Assembly: GCA_018697195.1 (NCBI GenBank)
Contig: CM031857.1
Coordinates: 66,440,607 to 66,504,606, forward strand
Source of the DNA: Certhia americana
Lineage: Eukaryota; Chordata; Aves; Passeriformes; Certhiidae
Direction of reading: 5' to 3'
Length of the DNA stretch: 64,000 bases
Below are positions 25,001 through 38,700 of the stretch, in pieces (position 1 is the stretch's first letter; each line of letters opens with the position of its first letter). The position numbers and the translations under genes were made by a program. Below the pieces are notes generated by a model, which made no database searches, had not been told where the DNA came from, and worked only from the letters and a program-made list of their open reading frames with translations.

Positions 25001-25799
25001 TCAAATTTTTTCAATATTGTGATTTAAGCATTTCTGAGTTTTTTAAGAGCTGCAGCCTAAAAACCTGATACTTCAAAAATCATCCCATTCCCAAGGTGAA
25101 GTGGCAAACACTGAAGGCCCTGAAAGCTGAACTCAGAGCCCAGTAGCTTAATGCCTCTCTGGGAATTTCAGAACAGGTTGGGCATCTTGTCTGGTCAGTC
25201 TGGAGTATGACAGATCTTAGGTGAAAGACATGGGGCATCTCCAGACACAGGGCTGCATCTGAGCTGGTTCAAAACTTTTCTTTGAAGGATTTGACAGCGA
25301 ACCAGTATTTCTCTGGAGAGTAAACATCTAGTAAGTTAGACAGTGCTAAAGAGTCGGCAGGCTGAATCACTGGAATTTAGGCATGTGGATTTTGTCCAAG
25401 TCCCAGTATAATTTTGAAAGCTGTTATGTGTTACTATTAATGCCTGCTCCTCAAAAAAATTCTGGCAAAAAATTTAATGTGCTAACACCTATATACCTAT
25501 AGCCATATATCTGCTGACTTTGATTTTCAATGAAACCCATGTTTGCACAACTAAATGACATGTCTGCATCAAAAGGCACTTGGCATCCAGCTCACCACTG
25601 TGCATTGTACACTACAGCTCTGTCCCAGGCTGAGGGCAAAACTCTCTGACGTTCAGCCATCCTGGTACTGTAAATAGAGAGATTCATTCCTCCTGTGTAA
25701 ATAGGAGACAAACTAGCTTTCAGGTAGCACAGAACAGCAGTGAATGCTTTACTACTTAAAAGAGTAAAAAGCATCTGTAGAAGGAAGACCCATCATTTA

Positions 25800-25836
25800 A
25801 AAGCATAAAAAATACTTGAAAGCATAAAAAATACTT
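25800..25836. repeat. tandem duplication, 19-nt unit, two copies
   Basis: AAAGCATAAAAAATACTT is present twice, 19 nt apart, without mismatch. Confidence 0.85.
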
Positions 25837-26159
25837 AAATTTGGCAGAGAACAAAATATTTTGAAATTATGCAACACGAAACAGTCACTGACACTCCTAC
25901 TGAAACATGACACTGGTTCCAGGATGTTCAGGCACTCCTGCTGGGATAGATAATCTGCATTTAAATTACAAGATTCAACCATATGTCTGGCTGGGAAATG
26001 AAAAGGGTGGAATGATAGATACTACCTTGTGCTCCTGCACTTGGAGTCTTTTTCATACTGCTCTGTCACTCTCATGCACTGAGGTCTGTTCCAGGATAAA
26101 CCCTCTTCTTATTAGATAATATCCAAATGTCTCCAGGGCCTGTTTCAGAATCCAGTAGT

Positions 26160-26162
<3 letters not shown>

Positions 26163-26193
<31 letters not shown>
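26163..26193 (+). repeat. 31-nt poly(T) tract
   Basis: An uninterrupted T-run. Read on the - strand it could be the poly(A) end of an old insertion, but no source sequence is recognisable to its right. Confidence 0.8.
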
Positions 26194-28675
26194 CTTTAGA
26201 AACTATATATCAAATCTTTGGTGGGAGCAAGATTTTGACTAATACTCCCCTCTGGTTATTTAACTTGTAATAACGTATCAATTTAACCCATGCAACTTTT
26301 ATTTGAGATTTTAGCCTATGACATATGGTTGGGGATTCATACTGTCCAATTTAGGAAAAGACAGGTCCTCATTTACAAAAAGGCTACACCCCACCTCTCT
26401 ACCCTTGTGTGTGTGTGTGTATGAGTTTTAGAATAAGAGATCAGTATTTCTCTATCATTAAAGTGATTTTTTTTTCTCAGCTCATGTTGACTATCTTTTG
26501 CTATTATCTTTCAGGAAAAAAATGTATTTTTCTTGGATCTTCAAGTAAAAGAAGCATCTTCTTTATAGCTGTTGAATATATTCTGTAGTAGCTTAGGTTT
26601 AACTTTGTTTAGACTGAGAAGTTGCTATTATAATATTTCCAGAAATTTAGTTGCACACTCTGAACCAAAACAGAATTAATTGGTGAGGGGAAAAAACCCT
26701 CTCAGTTCTAGTATTATGAAGAAGAAAAACTAAAACAGCTTAAGAAAAAAAGATGTTTGAGATATAGACTTTCCCACATTTTCAGTGTCTTACTATTTTT
26801 TGACTTTTTTTTTAACTTGCCATTGCAAATGGCTTGGATTCAAGAAACAGAGAACAACGCAGAATTACTGATTTGGTCATGGTACCAGTGAATGGTAAAG
26901 GCACAATCTGGGTTTAAAAATCTGGTTGCTGTGCTCTTCAAATCAGAAATGCTCCCATAATTTATAGTAATCATTGCAGACCATGCAGGTAGCTAGGGAA
27001 GACACTGCACAGCATCAACCCATTGCCATGCTTGTAAATGCCACTTGGAATTTGATGGGGACATTTTTAAGGTACACATGCAAGGAGCTGAGCTGAAAAT
27101 CAGTGCTCTTCTGAGGGAGAGTCTGTTTTTCTGGAAAAGACATTTTTCAGGTGAACAACACAGCGGTAAAAAGAAGCCGTATTGTGGTCTACTTTCTGTC
27201 CATCCAGCCTTGATCTGGTTTGCTCTCCGTGCTTTTGAGATCCTGCAGCTGGACTGAGCTCCTGACTGACTCCTGGCCAGATCAGTGTGGCATGAGGAGT
27301 GTCACTGTCACTGGGAATGACAAGGAAACTCCATATGGTCCCAGGCTGCTACCTGGATTCTGCTGTCTCCAGCCAGCAAGGCAGAGCTCTGAACTCAGCT
27401 CTCACCTGCAGATCTCTGTGCTTTTATCATCACTTTGAAAGAAAAAAGTGGAAGGACGGTTAGTTTAGACCAAGTGTGAACTGATAAAAATGAATGTCCT
27501 TGTGAATTGCTCTTAGAATTGTCACTGGTTCCTAGAAAGACAAAAGAAATACAAGAATTAGCATAATTACTCTGAAGGTACTTATTTTCATATCCTCTTT
27601 GTTGTTGTTTTGTTTCAGGACAGGTTTAATTAGAAGCAAGCACTGGCAGTAATCATATGGTATATGCTTACTTTTGGAGCCTTGAAAGATCCTGCCTTGT
27701 GAGGGTGATAAATCATCTAAATGAGCATGCATGAAAACTTGTAAAATGTAATTTGGTACAGAATTTTTCCACACATGGCACATATCCTAGGCAAGTGTTT
27801 TAAAAGAGAGACCTGAGAGTTTTATGGAGCGTAGTTTGGTATATTGCATAAATAAACTGAACTTTGCATATAGGCCATACACAAAGTACTATAGATATCT
27901 GCTTAAAGGAAGACAGCGTGACAAATCTCTAGGAGCCACAAAGTCTACCTGGTACATATTATGCATCTCAAAAACAATTGCCTCATGGGTGTGCTGATGC
28001 CAAAAGGACCCTTTGGGTTTTTCTGAGAAGAATACATACATCAGCTTCCATGAAATATGTCATCCCTTTCACTCATTTTGCTAAGGAAATACCAACAAAA
28101 CACTGTCTTTAAATAGCTTTAATATCTGATATAAATCAACAATAGCCAGGAAATTTGAGAAAGTCAAAGACTGACACTCCCTCTTCAGCACATTACACCC
28201 TGTTTTTCTGAAAAAAAGCTAGAAACCTTGGGTATCCAATCTCATTTTCAATTCTTGCTATGTCAGACCCTATGGAAGAAGTACCAGCAACAGCAGATGC
28301 TTCCACCTCAGATCTTGCATGGCCAGGGTGAAATCATAAGAAATCATATGTGCTTTACATAAAACATCAGTAACTTTTTCCATTTTTTCCCCTGAGACAT
28401 GTCCATTCAGCAGCTGAGACTGAGTCCCTGTCCTACCCAGCCGCTCTCACCCTGAGCTGCTGCTGCTGCAGACGCAGTGGCCTGAGGAAGGGAGAGTTGC
28501 TGTACACATGCCAGAGGAGCTGCTCCACAAAGCCTGTGTGGAGGACATTTTCCATTTTGGCTTTGTTTCAGGGGCTGAGGTGATCCTGGGGCGGTAACAC
28601 TGCCAGTATCACTGCTGCCAAGCCTGTTGGCTCCCAGCAGCCTCCAGAGCTGCAGCACAGCCCCCTCTGTGTAGT

Positions 28676-28970
28676 CATAAATACCTGAAAGGAGGCTGTA
28701 GCCAGGAAAGGGTTGACCTCTTCTCCCACATAACAAGCAATGGACAAGAGGAAATGGCCTCAAGTTGCCTGAGGGGAGGTTTAGATTGGATAATACGGAA
28801 AATTTTGTCACCAAAGGGCTGCCCATGGAAGTGGCTACCTCCATCCCAGGCACCATTTAAAAGATGTGCAGATGTGAGATGTGATGCTTAGGGACATGGT
28901 GGACTTGGCAGTGGTTGGATTCAGTGATCTTATGGTACTTTTCAATTGAAGTAATCCAATGATTCTTTGA
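28676..28970 (+). mobile_element. CR1 LINE fragment (3' UTR)
   Basis: It starts at TAAATACCTGAAAGGAGGCTGTAG-like sequence and continues through CAAGAGGAAATGGCCTCAAG, GGGAGGTTTAGATTGG, CCATCCCAGGCACC and GGTGGACTTGGCAGTGG. It ends with the CR1 tail TTGGATTCAGTGATCTTATGG then CAATGATTCTTTG. This is about 295 bp and diverged. Its tail differs from the copy at 17330, which indicates a different CR1 subfamily. A frame on the opposite strand (28407-28856) is a shadow of it. Confidence 0.85.
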
Positions 28971-31900
28971 AAATATTTATTTCCAGTGCAGGGTTAGATG
29001 AAACAGGAGGATTAGTAAAGGCTTTTTTAGACAAGTAATGCTTTTCTTCTGGTCTCTTGTGATGGAGTGATATCTGTTAGTTATCAAGTGCCAGTGTCCA
29101 TTTTAGACCCATGAAAAAGGAAGGAGGCATCTTCTCCAAAGACTTCTGGGCATCTCTAGCCCCAGCAATCTTATCCTAAAGCAGCAGCTCCTCTGGTCCT
29201 CTATCTTTTGTCCCAGGCCCTTCCCTTGTCTTTCCTGGGCCTAGGGGATACCTCCCAGATGGAGGCAGAGCTGTCACCGCCTCTGCAGCAGCAGGAATGT
29301 CCCAGGACACAGGGTGGTAAGCCAGGACTAAGGTCAAAACAGGACTGAATGAAAGACCCATCTCCTTTTGCTGCTTTGAAATCCAGTTACAACGTTGATT
29401 CATAGTGAAACAATTTGGTGAAGTGAAAAAAAAAGGACTTCCCTGTAAGAAGATTCCTTTTTATTGTCAACTTTCACACAGTCAGAGCATGAAATTCCCT
29501 AGGCAATTAGAGCTCCTAACATTACAGGCGCAAGATTTGTTTCATGAAAACAAATACATGTCAGCATTTTTAAAGTTATTTTTTCAACCTCCAGACACGT
29601 TGGCAAGGCATCGATTCAGTGGTTTTTTCACTTGAAGGCATATAGACAGGAAAGCACAGTACCAGGTGGGAGTGCAATATGCCACTTGTCTGCTAATGAT
29701 AAAGAGCAAAAATGCAAAGGAGCCATAAACCAGACAAAGCAAAGGAGGAGAGAGGCATCCACAGAAGTGGGTGTGTGGCAGTTTCCCAAGGACTGGAGAT
29801 TTCCCTAGTACTAATGTCTAAAGTTATTAGTGTAAAAGCAGCATTGCATAGGGATATCTGCATGGCTGTGAGTAGCTGAGGGATTTTGGTTTGGTATTTT
29901 CATTTTGTTTGGTTGGGTTTTTTGTACCAAGTCTTGCTTTCCATAGTGGCAGTGGTATAAAAATAAACTTAAACTAAAACTGGCTTACAGGGAACTCAAT
30001 ATTAACACGGTGTAATAATGACCACTCATGCAGCTTTCACCCTCTGTCTATTAAATACTAGCCTTGAGTTTTTGTAATACAACTTAACAAAGACTACAGC
30101 ATTTAAAACTAAATGTGATCATTCTATGCTTTTATCTCAAAGTTCTGCCCTCATTTGTGGTAAGTAAGCCCTCTGATTCAAACCTGATTTTTACCATAAG
30201 GTGGGTTGTAATTGTAGCCATCAGTGGCAAACATGAGATAGTTCATATCTAAACGAAGAAAAAAAATTAGTGTTCCTGAACAATAAATTTGGGTGGTGTG
30301 AAAGGTCCAGCACATATAATATTTTTTTTCACTCAGCTTGGTGAACCTGTGTTGAGCAGGTGAAACGTGAAACCAAGAAAGTAGCCATCAAATAGTGCTA
30401 GAGCCCAGAGCTATCAGTTTCATATCTTTTTCCCTGAAGTGAGTCTGTGACGCGCAGAGTCAATAGCAGAGGTATTCCCAGACTTGAGCTCCTGACCTTG
30501 AGCTGGACCCTGCCCCTGCACAGTCTCCCAGTGTCCACAGCAGACTGCAGCCAAGCCGAGATGGTTGCGCATACAGATGTGATAACTTGACCAGTGACCT
30601 ACATAGGACGCATTTCCTAACCCAGAGGGCAGACAGTTTTTTTTAAGGGCACATTACTGCCTCCCCTCTGCAGTAGAATCTTGCCCCAAAAGGACATCTC
30701 TGTGTGGGACAGCTGTGGTTTCAGACCATGGCAGGGACTGTCATCCAGAGGCAGATATTGTGCATGGCAGCTCTGTGAACGTAGCAAAGAACTGGGGGAA
30801 AAATATGAAAAGAAGATGAATCTGTTCAGCACTAAACATGTTTATTTTAACTTCTCTGCAGCTTCTGAAAAATCACTGAGCAAAACTCCAGGGTATAAAT
30901 CAAAGTGAGAGAGAGAAAGAAAAACGACAAGCGAAAGAAAGTCATTACTTTGATTGGCAATGAAGGATTACTCAGGATCCATAACTGTGTTTACCTAACT
31001 CAGCTTAAAGTTCACCATTCTAAACTCCTCTAAAGAATCTCATCATGAAAACAAAAACTAAACTAAAAAAAGCCAGTTTTCACAGGAAATTATGTGTGTA
31101 ATTGGAACTTTGGGGTTTGCCACCTATGCTTACTTGACCATGTTTTCTTTACTATTAAATGCATACTTTATGTAGTTTCAAGCTTTGTCTACTAAGAATT
31201 GAAATTACAGAATAAAGCCTAAAATTATGAACATAAAGGTAGCTATCTGATATTATTTTTATCCTTTCAATTTCATGTTTTTCAGCTATACCTTAGCACA
31301 ACCCAATTTACAGTCTAAGCCCAGAAAGTCAGTAGTACTAGGCACACAGTTACACTAAGTACTGTTCTCACTTGTTCACTATAAGCTCTCTATTTCCTTC
31401 TTAAAAGTTGTTTTCAAAAGGATCTGCTTGCATAATTGTGCAGCAACAAGCCCTGGTAGCCTCAATCCCCAAGAATGTTTTCAATGACCTCTTCCTGCCC
31501 AGTTTTTCCATGACAGAGAGAGAGAACTATTGGAAAAGGGGGAACCAACAGTGTTACCAGAGGGTAAATGAGTAGACAGATGCAGAATAGAGATTAGTGT
31601 TTTAGGAAAGAAAAAAATAATTCCTCCTCCTTGGTGTTACAATTGCTTTTAAAACACACCCTCTCCTTCTAACATTTCATGTTCTTTTTGTAGGCACTTC
31701 CAGCAACAAAGTAGAACCATAATTTTTGAAATGAGAATATTAAAGCAGAGGAATGGGCATGCAGCATGGCTGCCAGTATCATAACCAGACCATGGGTCAG
31801 TCCTGGCCATGAAGAGGCTGGGCAGCTTTGCAGGATCTGTGCAAGTCAACACAGCCATTTGTGGACAGATAAGCAAGTGCAAACAAAACCAGAGCATCAA

Positions 31901-33229
31901 AAGTGAAATATCTGCTTCAGAGAGAAGCCGAGCTCACTAACACACACATACATGTACCATGTGTCTAGCAAATCAAGATTTGTTTATTTACAGTATTAGT
32001 TTTGGTTATGGAGAGCTCTTCAAAAATCTGAGGGCAAAATAACCTTGAGAAGTTCACATTATTAAGAATTAATTATTACCCTCTGACTGACCCCATTTAT
32101 CACCATGAAAACCAGATACATTAATTAGAGCACTTCTGGCATCCCAGCAAACCTGTTTTTTTCATGTTAGATTTTGGTTTAGATTTTGTTCCCAGAGGGA
32201 CAACAGGAATTGTTAAATGTACCAAAAAGAAGTTTAAAGATTTTCCACTATGATGAATTTAAATTTGGGCTTTTTTTTTTTCTCCCTGAATCAGTCTCCA
32301 CAGTAATCTCTATCACCAAAGAATTTCGTTTGCTAGTGACAGACTAAATTAATAATCAGAATATAGTTTTTAACCCTGTCACCTACAGCACTGATCCCGA
32401 GGACCACGGGGTAGATAATTCAGCAATTAACATTATGTGATGTTGCTGAATACAGTTTATTTCCTGTAGCTTAAAGCATGCCATGCTGTGGCAATGCAGA
32501 GTAGGCAGCTTTTAAATTTTGGATTAAATCTTAGTGAAAGTCTCCCATGACTCATTCAACTCCTGCCATTACCTTATGTATTGTGATAATGGTGTAATGC
32601 AAGGTAGGGATTTAAAAGGACAAGAACATAAATCTTTGAGATTGATGGCATTTTGCCATTGCCTGTGTGTCAAGAGGACTGAGGGAGCTTGCTGTGTTAC
32701 GATTTCCCATCCTAGTCGTAGTAGGAGTGCAAAATGAAAGCTTTACATTCAGATCAAATCCTGTGTTTGTCTCCAAGACAAAATGTCCCATGAGATTAAG
32801 ACCTACAAAATGTGGTCCCGTAGGGAAGAACTCAGATATTCTCAATAACATCCCAAGGAGGCCTTATCACTTTGTTAGCCACAATCAGCTGCAAATTCCC
32901 CACCATCACTTTGGCTGCATCTTTCCCTGGATGGGAGAAAAAAATCCAGGCAAGTATGATACCCGCCGTGCTCCATAGCTTCATATTCGCCCCAAATGGT
33001 CTGCCTCTTTAAATAAAGCACTGGCTGGGACACGCTATCTGCTTCTCAGAAAGCCGAAGGTGGATGCGTGCCAGGGATTTGTGCAGCTTCCTGGCTTTGC
33101 TGATAAAGAAAGGCCACTGTGAGGTAAACCTCTGCTGTGTCCCTGACACGTTTTCCCAGCGGCTGCCCAGAAACAAGGCACCCGAGGAGACAAGGAAAGC
33201 ATGGATCCCACAGCACCACAGCTCCTTGT

Positions 33230-33460
33230 TTGCACGGGAGGAAGCCTCTGAAGAGTCCGCACGGGCTTGTGCTTCTACATTTAGAAACGTGAGCTTCGAG
33301 CCCGAGCATTTGCATCAGCAGGTGGAAAGTATGAGAGAGTACATCTAATGCTGAAAGTTAATGATAGCATTTGACCATGTTAACCAGTAAGTGACAAGGC
33401 AGGGTCGCGGGAGTTAATTATTCATGTGGGTGACTGCTAAAAGAAATGTCTAAGAAATGT
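33230..33460. promoter_or_regulatory. candidate enhancer (octamer and homeodomain motifs)
   Basis: In AT-rich surroundings this patch keeps several CpGs. It has a perfect octamer ATTTGCAT (33308-33315), a TGTTAACC site (33379-33386) and a homeodomain-type TTAATTATTCAT (33414-33425). This is the look of a conserved vertebrate noncoding element, but conservation cannot be seen from one sequence. Confidence 0.25.
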
Positions 33461-34647
33461 TGGTAGTTTGCACTGACTGCAATGGAAAGTGACTAATCAT
33501 TTCAAAGTTTAACCTTGGCAGCTCTAAGCAGACCCTTCTGGCTCTTTCTTTTCTGGTTTTGTTTTTTAAATCAATATTGTCTACTTCACAGGCAGAACAT
33601 TACAGGTTTCACAGCAGAAAACACCCTAGCTGACCAGAAGGGCACCTGTGCCATGAAGACCAGAGCTCCAGGAGAAAAGCAATCTGGTTTAGAGGGGTTC
33701 AGTATTTGGGAGAATGGGGTGCTTCAGCCTCAACTCCCAATCTCCTGAGTGATGTGACGCCACTCTCCCCAGCTCCCAGTACTTGTGTATTTAAGTTATA
33801 ACCTCTTTGGGGCAAACTCTACCTTGTTTGTTCAGTGCCAAGCACAATCAGTCCCTGCCTGTCACTGGTGTCCCTCGGCACTGCCACAATATAAACACTA
33901 ACAAAGACAGACTGCTCATATCTGCGTGGCCACAACTGAATCCACCACTTTAAAAATGTCATTATTTTTGTTGGTGCCCAGTTAATTTAAAAAATTCTCA
34001 GGAAAAAAACAATTACTTCCCTGCCAGAACTGCTAAGCTTCTGTGGGACATAGCTGCATAATTTTAAGAGCCAAACATTCCACTAGATCTCTTTGTTTCA
34101 ACAATCAAATACCAGAGAGGGAGGGAATACTGACAACATATTGCTCTTCTTCTGTATGCTGAACTTTTTTATAATTTCTAGTCATGATATATGAGTCTAC
34201 AATTTAAAAAAAAGGACAAGTATAAACTAACATTTTATAACACTACAACATATACACAGCACTTCTCATCCCAAGAGTACTTAAAGTACTTGAGGTCTCA
34301 GAGGAGTACAGCTATCTGCAGACTGGGACACAGCATGTGTTTAACTAACAGTATTTGAGGCTTGAGCATGGACAGCAGCAATTTTTCCAACTTACAGCTT
34401 TGGTAAGGAAAAAGCAAAAATAAAGGCATGCTTAATGCATGTAGCCGTAATAAGATACTAAAACTAAAGGACAGATAGACTTGGAGAACTTAAATATGAA
34501 GAATATATTAAATAAAGGTAAAAATGAAATTTTCAGTGTAAGATGAGAGAACAACTAAGTGAATAGTATTTTATTCTTAAGAAAATAAACCTTTAAGGTT
34601 ATAATTTGATTATTAAGAAGATTGACTTATGTGAAAACCAGAACTCT

Positions 34648-34671
34648 CAGTGCCCATTGTGGTGGGCACTG
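34648..34671. repeat. perfect inverted repeat (9-bp arms, 6-nt loop)
   Basis: CAGTGCCCA at 34648-34656 and TGGGCACTG at 34663-34671 are exact reverse complements. Confidence 0.75.
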
Positions 34672-35765
34672 CACTGGGACACAACATTTGGGGATACCTC
34701 AAAGGGAAGGCTGCAAAATCATCAGGGAAGTTCTGCAAAATGCCTAAAAAATTAAAATAAGTCTTCTGGATGTGCTTTTCAAAAGAAAACCCAGAGGCTG
34801 TGGGAACTTCCTGCTCTTCCTGCTCATGCAGGAGGGCTAGAGGTGTTATCTTACTGGGCTCTCAAAGAGAAAAGGAAGTCCACTTGCATGGGTCAATATT
34901 TAGCCATGGTCAACCCTTTGTTAAATGTTGCTTTCCATCTGTTGCCCAAAATATCTCTTCAGCAACAGAAAACACTGGGAGAAGGCTGGTGGGGGACAAG
35001 AGGCATAAGTGTAAAAAGAACCTTTGATGTAACTAATGCATAAGAATAAATATAAAAGAACATAAAAAAATTTAAAGTTGCTGTTGCAAACAATCCAGTG
35101 CCAGGTCAGCCTACATTAAGGGTAAACTAGTAAGATAAGCATGTAAATTGAAGATTGCAGAAAGCAGAAGTTTGGGTTTTATGCCACATTTCTCAAGCCA
35201 AGAACAATTTCCTCTCGTGTGGTACTTGCACAGAGGCAGAGGGACATGGTAAAGGCAGTGTGGGTGGTTCACAGTGTTCACTTTGCTTTGGCATGGGAAG
35301 CTAGGAAGCCACAACAGCTCTTTGCTTGTAAGCTTTCTGTTGCTTTAAGCATGAATGTCCTTTTTGTCCTCTAACAATCCCATTTTTGTTTTTAAGAAGA
35401 CAGCCTTTGACCCTTTCCTGGACTAGGAATCAAAATCCTCTGAAAGAGCAGTATGCTGTTCTTCCAAACTTACTTTGTGGTGCTCTCTTTTAATGCCATT
35501 GCTGGCATCATGCAAGCCAGGGTGACTTCAAGCAACTTTGCTAATCTGCCTTCTCCAGCCTATACCAAGAGTGATAACCAATGCTAATATGATTCAGTTT
35601 TTCCTGCCCAGCCTCATTCCCTAGGGGTAATTTCATCTGGTGGCTTCAGCTCCACCTTATGTCTCCCAGAGCAGGCAAAAGGGATGGAGAGAGGTCCTGC
35701 ACTCTTCTCTCTCAGTGCAGGCCTGCTTATTTTTTGAGTATCTCTACAGTGAAACTTTCAGTTTT

Positions 35766-35795
35766 CAGTCAGTTTCAGTCAGTTTCAGTTAGTTT
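35766..35795 (+). repeat. tandem repeat, CAGTCAGTTT x3
   Basis: Three contiguous 10-nt units, the third with one substitution. Confidence 0.85.
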
Positions 35796-38700
35796 TGAGT
35801 TTTCCTTCCTTCTGTAAGCCTCACAGGGTTAGGTAGTGTGGCAGTGATACTTTCAGATAAATACTGGGACCTCTATGTCCCAGAGCTCCCTTTACAGTCA
35901 TTGGGTATGATTTAAAGGCAATAGTCATATATATTCATTCATCTATTCAGTGTATTTTTAGGAACCCTAAAATATCTACTGTTCTATCTATCTGTCTAGC
36001 CTTCAGCTGCCACTGTGGAAGGGTCTTCTGTGTGTCAGTCCTGGGTCACGTCTATCACATCCACATGGATATTCTGGGTATCTTAAGCAATCTCAAACAG
36101 TGTCCAGGGATCAAACAGATCCAGAGGGATCCCTACCTCTGGCAAATAAGTGAAGAATGTGTCTCATATCAACTAGTTCTGTATGTACCTCTTGGCAAGA
36201 AGCATGTGTATCTCTCACCTGTCTAAGAATGGGCTGGTATGCCCCCTGAGAATTCTTGTCTCTGTCCATTGATTTAATAGGAATTTAGGTGAATAGATGA
36301 GATGTGATGCCCAATTTTTAGATAGCTATAGTGAGATGAAATGAATCCCATCCGTCCTGGCACATGATTAATGTCGGAACATTAAGCACCTTGCACTTTG
36401 CTCTTAAATATCGCAATAAGTTTGGTCAGATTTAATGGTTTTTTTTAAAAAGTGTTACTGTTTTTATTAAATTGATCCTTGTTAATTATAATCCAATAAA
36501 TTTTAAAAGAAGCTTTAAAGGGTAATCATTTATGTGTCTGTGTTCAAAAATCAGAAAGATCAGACAGCAAGCCAGCAAACTCCTACAGAATTCAGAACAT
36601 ACATTTAAGAAGTGATTTTACATCCTTATGCCAGTCAAGCAGAGGGAAAAGTATGTACAAGACATACTGCTATATTGTGACAAACCATAAAGAAGCTTTC
36701 AGCTATATAGCATCTTGACAGGCTGTTCAAAATCAAGTGTTTAACTTCACTTTTTACCTTGATAATCAGGTTTCCCTCTTTGGTTCACACATATATTATG
36801 CCATATTTAGCACACAAAAGGAAAAAAAAAGGCATTCGTTTCTTTAGAGACAGCCAATTTTGTCATGATGCACCCCATCACTCTTCCTGTCTTTTATCAT
36901 TAGAAAAGCATCCTGTACTTGCTTGTATATCAAACAGATCTTTCCTAGCAGTAGTCCTAATATGTGTAATAGGGACTCATGAGAGTAATCCTATGCATCA
37001 GGAATAACTGTGTTAATCTGCCAAAAAAACTCCGACCAAACAACAAAACAAAAAACAATTCCAAATTTAATTTAAATCCTGTCTCTCTAAAAATATGGGC
37101 TTTGCTTACTGACTCTGAGCAGTGTTCACATTAGTGGCATAACCTTAGTGTTCCACTAATGCTCATAAAACTTTCTAACTGTACTTTAAAAATACTTATA
37201 GACTCAAAAATAGAAGTCAGGGCATTTTCTAGCATAAACAACATTTCTTCTGTAATATTTGTTCCACAAATTTAATTATTCTTTGCTCAGTCATACCTAG
37301 CATGGTAGTCCTGGTCAATAAATACATACAAGACCTGTTGCTTTTCATGCATTATCTATGTCATTTGCTTTTCTTAGATTGTCCTCAAGTCATTGTATCT
37401 CAGAGTAGACACCCACCTCCTTGCCCAAATTCAGTGAATGTATAATAAGTGTGAAACAGGGAAGTGATTCTTTTACTTCAATTTACACATATACCCCATG
37501 CTGTATTTATCTTTTTGGAGAAAAAAATGTATAAAAGTAGACATTACTAGCAATAGGAACTCTGGATGAAGGGACCAGCTTAAAGGATATTCTTGTGATT
37601 TTGAAAGCACATATACTATTCAGGGGTCAGACACATGCTGGTCTTCACTTGTGTCTTAATAACAAAGCAGTCGACATGTTACCTGGTGAAAATAACAGCC
37701 ACTGTACCAAATTCAACACATCACACTACATACAGGGACAATGACATCTGATGATACTTGTGACAGATTATTATGGTCATCCATCATAACAGTGCAGCTA
37801 AAATTCAAGGCTGCAATAAAAATTAATCTGGCCATGAAACTGGCCTATAGTTGTTTTTTCCCTCTTACTACTACAGCACTGATGTATAGAAGCCATCACA
37901 CATGACTTTGTGAGGGTATTAGATATATACAAAATGCTTGCGGAGAGAAACTGATGGCTGCTACAGAAAAGTCAGAAACCAACCACTTAGAGGCTGTCTT
38001 TCCACATCTCCTTCATCATTACAGATAGTTCCATGAATAAGTGACTTACTAGTAGGGTGTTTTGAAAACCTACTACCAGAGAGCTGATAATGACACTTCA
38101 CCTTCTTCTGCTAGGGCTACAGATTCGAAGTCTGGCTTGAGTCAAGGAAATGGTTTTAATGCAATCACTTAATTGCTGATTTAAAATAAGTCAGTAGTTT
38201 TAGTGACAACCCTAAGGATGAAAATCTCTACAAAACCATGGCAATCCCTAAGATTCCTCTGGATCCTCAGAAAGGGTGAAGGTGCTGAATACCCAGAAGA
38301 AACTCGCATCAAGCTGGGTAAAAGCCAGAGGCACTGTGTGCTGCTGCTAGTGGCAGGGCAGTGTAAGAAGACTTCTCTCCAAGACTTACCAAAGCTATTA
38401 ATAGGATGCTCATTTGGTCACCTACTGACTTGGAAGTCAAAAGAAGCACAGTCTCCTGCTAAGGAGAGGAATATAACTATAAATGTAAAGAGCTGTATAG
38501 TATGGCCTTGGGAATTCCTCCCTCGTGTGATCACTTTTGTACTCTCCATTTGCTGAGCAGCTGTATAATCCATATGGGGCAATAATTTCATGCAGAAACT
38601 TTAGGACACACTGTGCCATAAAAGTTAAACAAACCTTGTCAATCACTGAACACAGGAAAACCTGTTGGTGGAACAAATTTACTACATGCTTTAATTGTAG

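Larger units (their letters stand above)
18023..28675. other. AT-rich noncoding stretch with small repeats
   Basis: No gene is recognised. Frames of 60-135 codons here (for example 19526-19933 on the - strand and 24721-25068 on the + strand) show no domain, no conserved-looking composition and no splice context I would trust. The stretch contains the small tandem duplications at 21978-22040 and 25800-25836 and a 31-T run at 26163-26193. Confidence 0.6.

Noticed and set aside
24721..25068. 115-codon Cys-rich frame that looks like a secreted peptide
   Set aside because: No signal peptide at the start, irregular Cys spacing, and no homologous family recognised.
28407..28856. 149-codon - strand frame
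   Set aside because: The left part is unremarkable and the right part is the opposite strand of a CR1 fragment.
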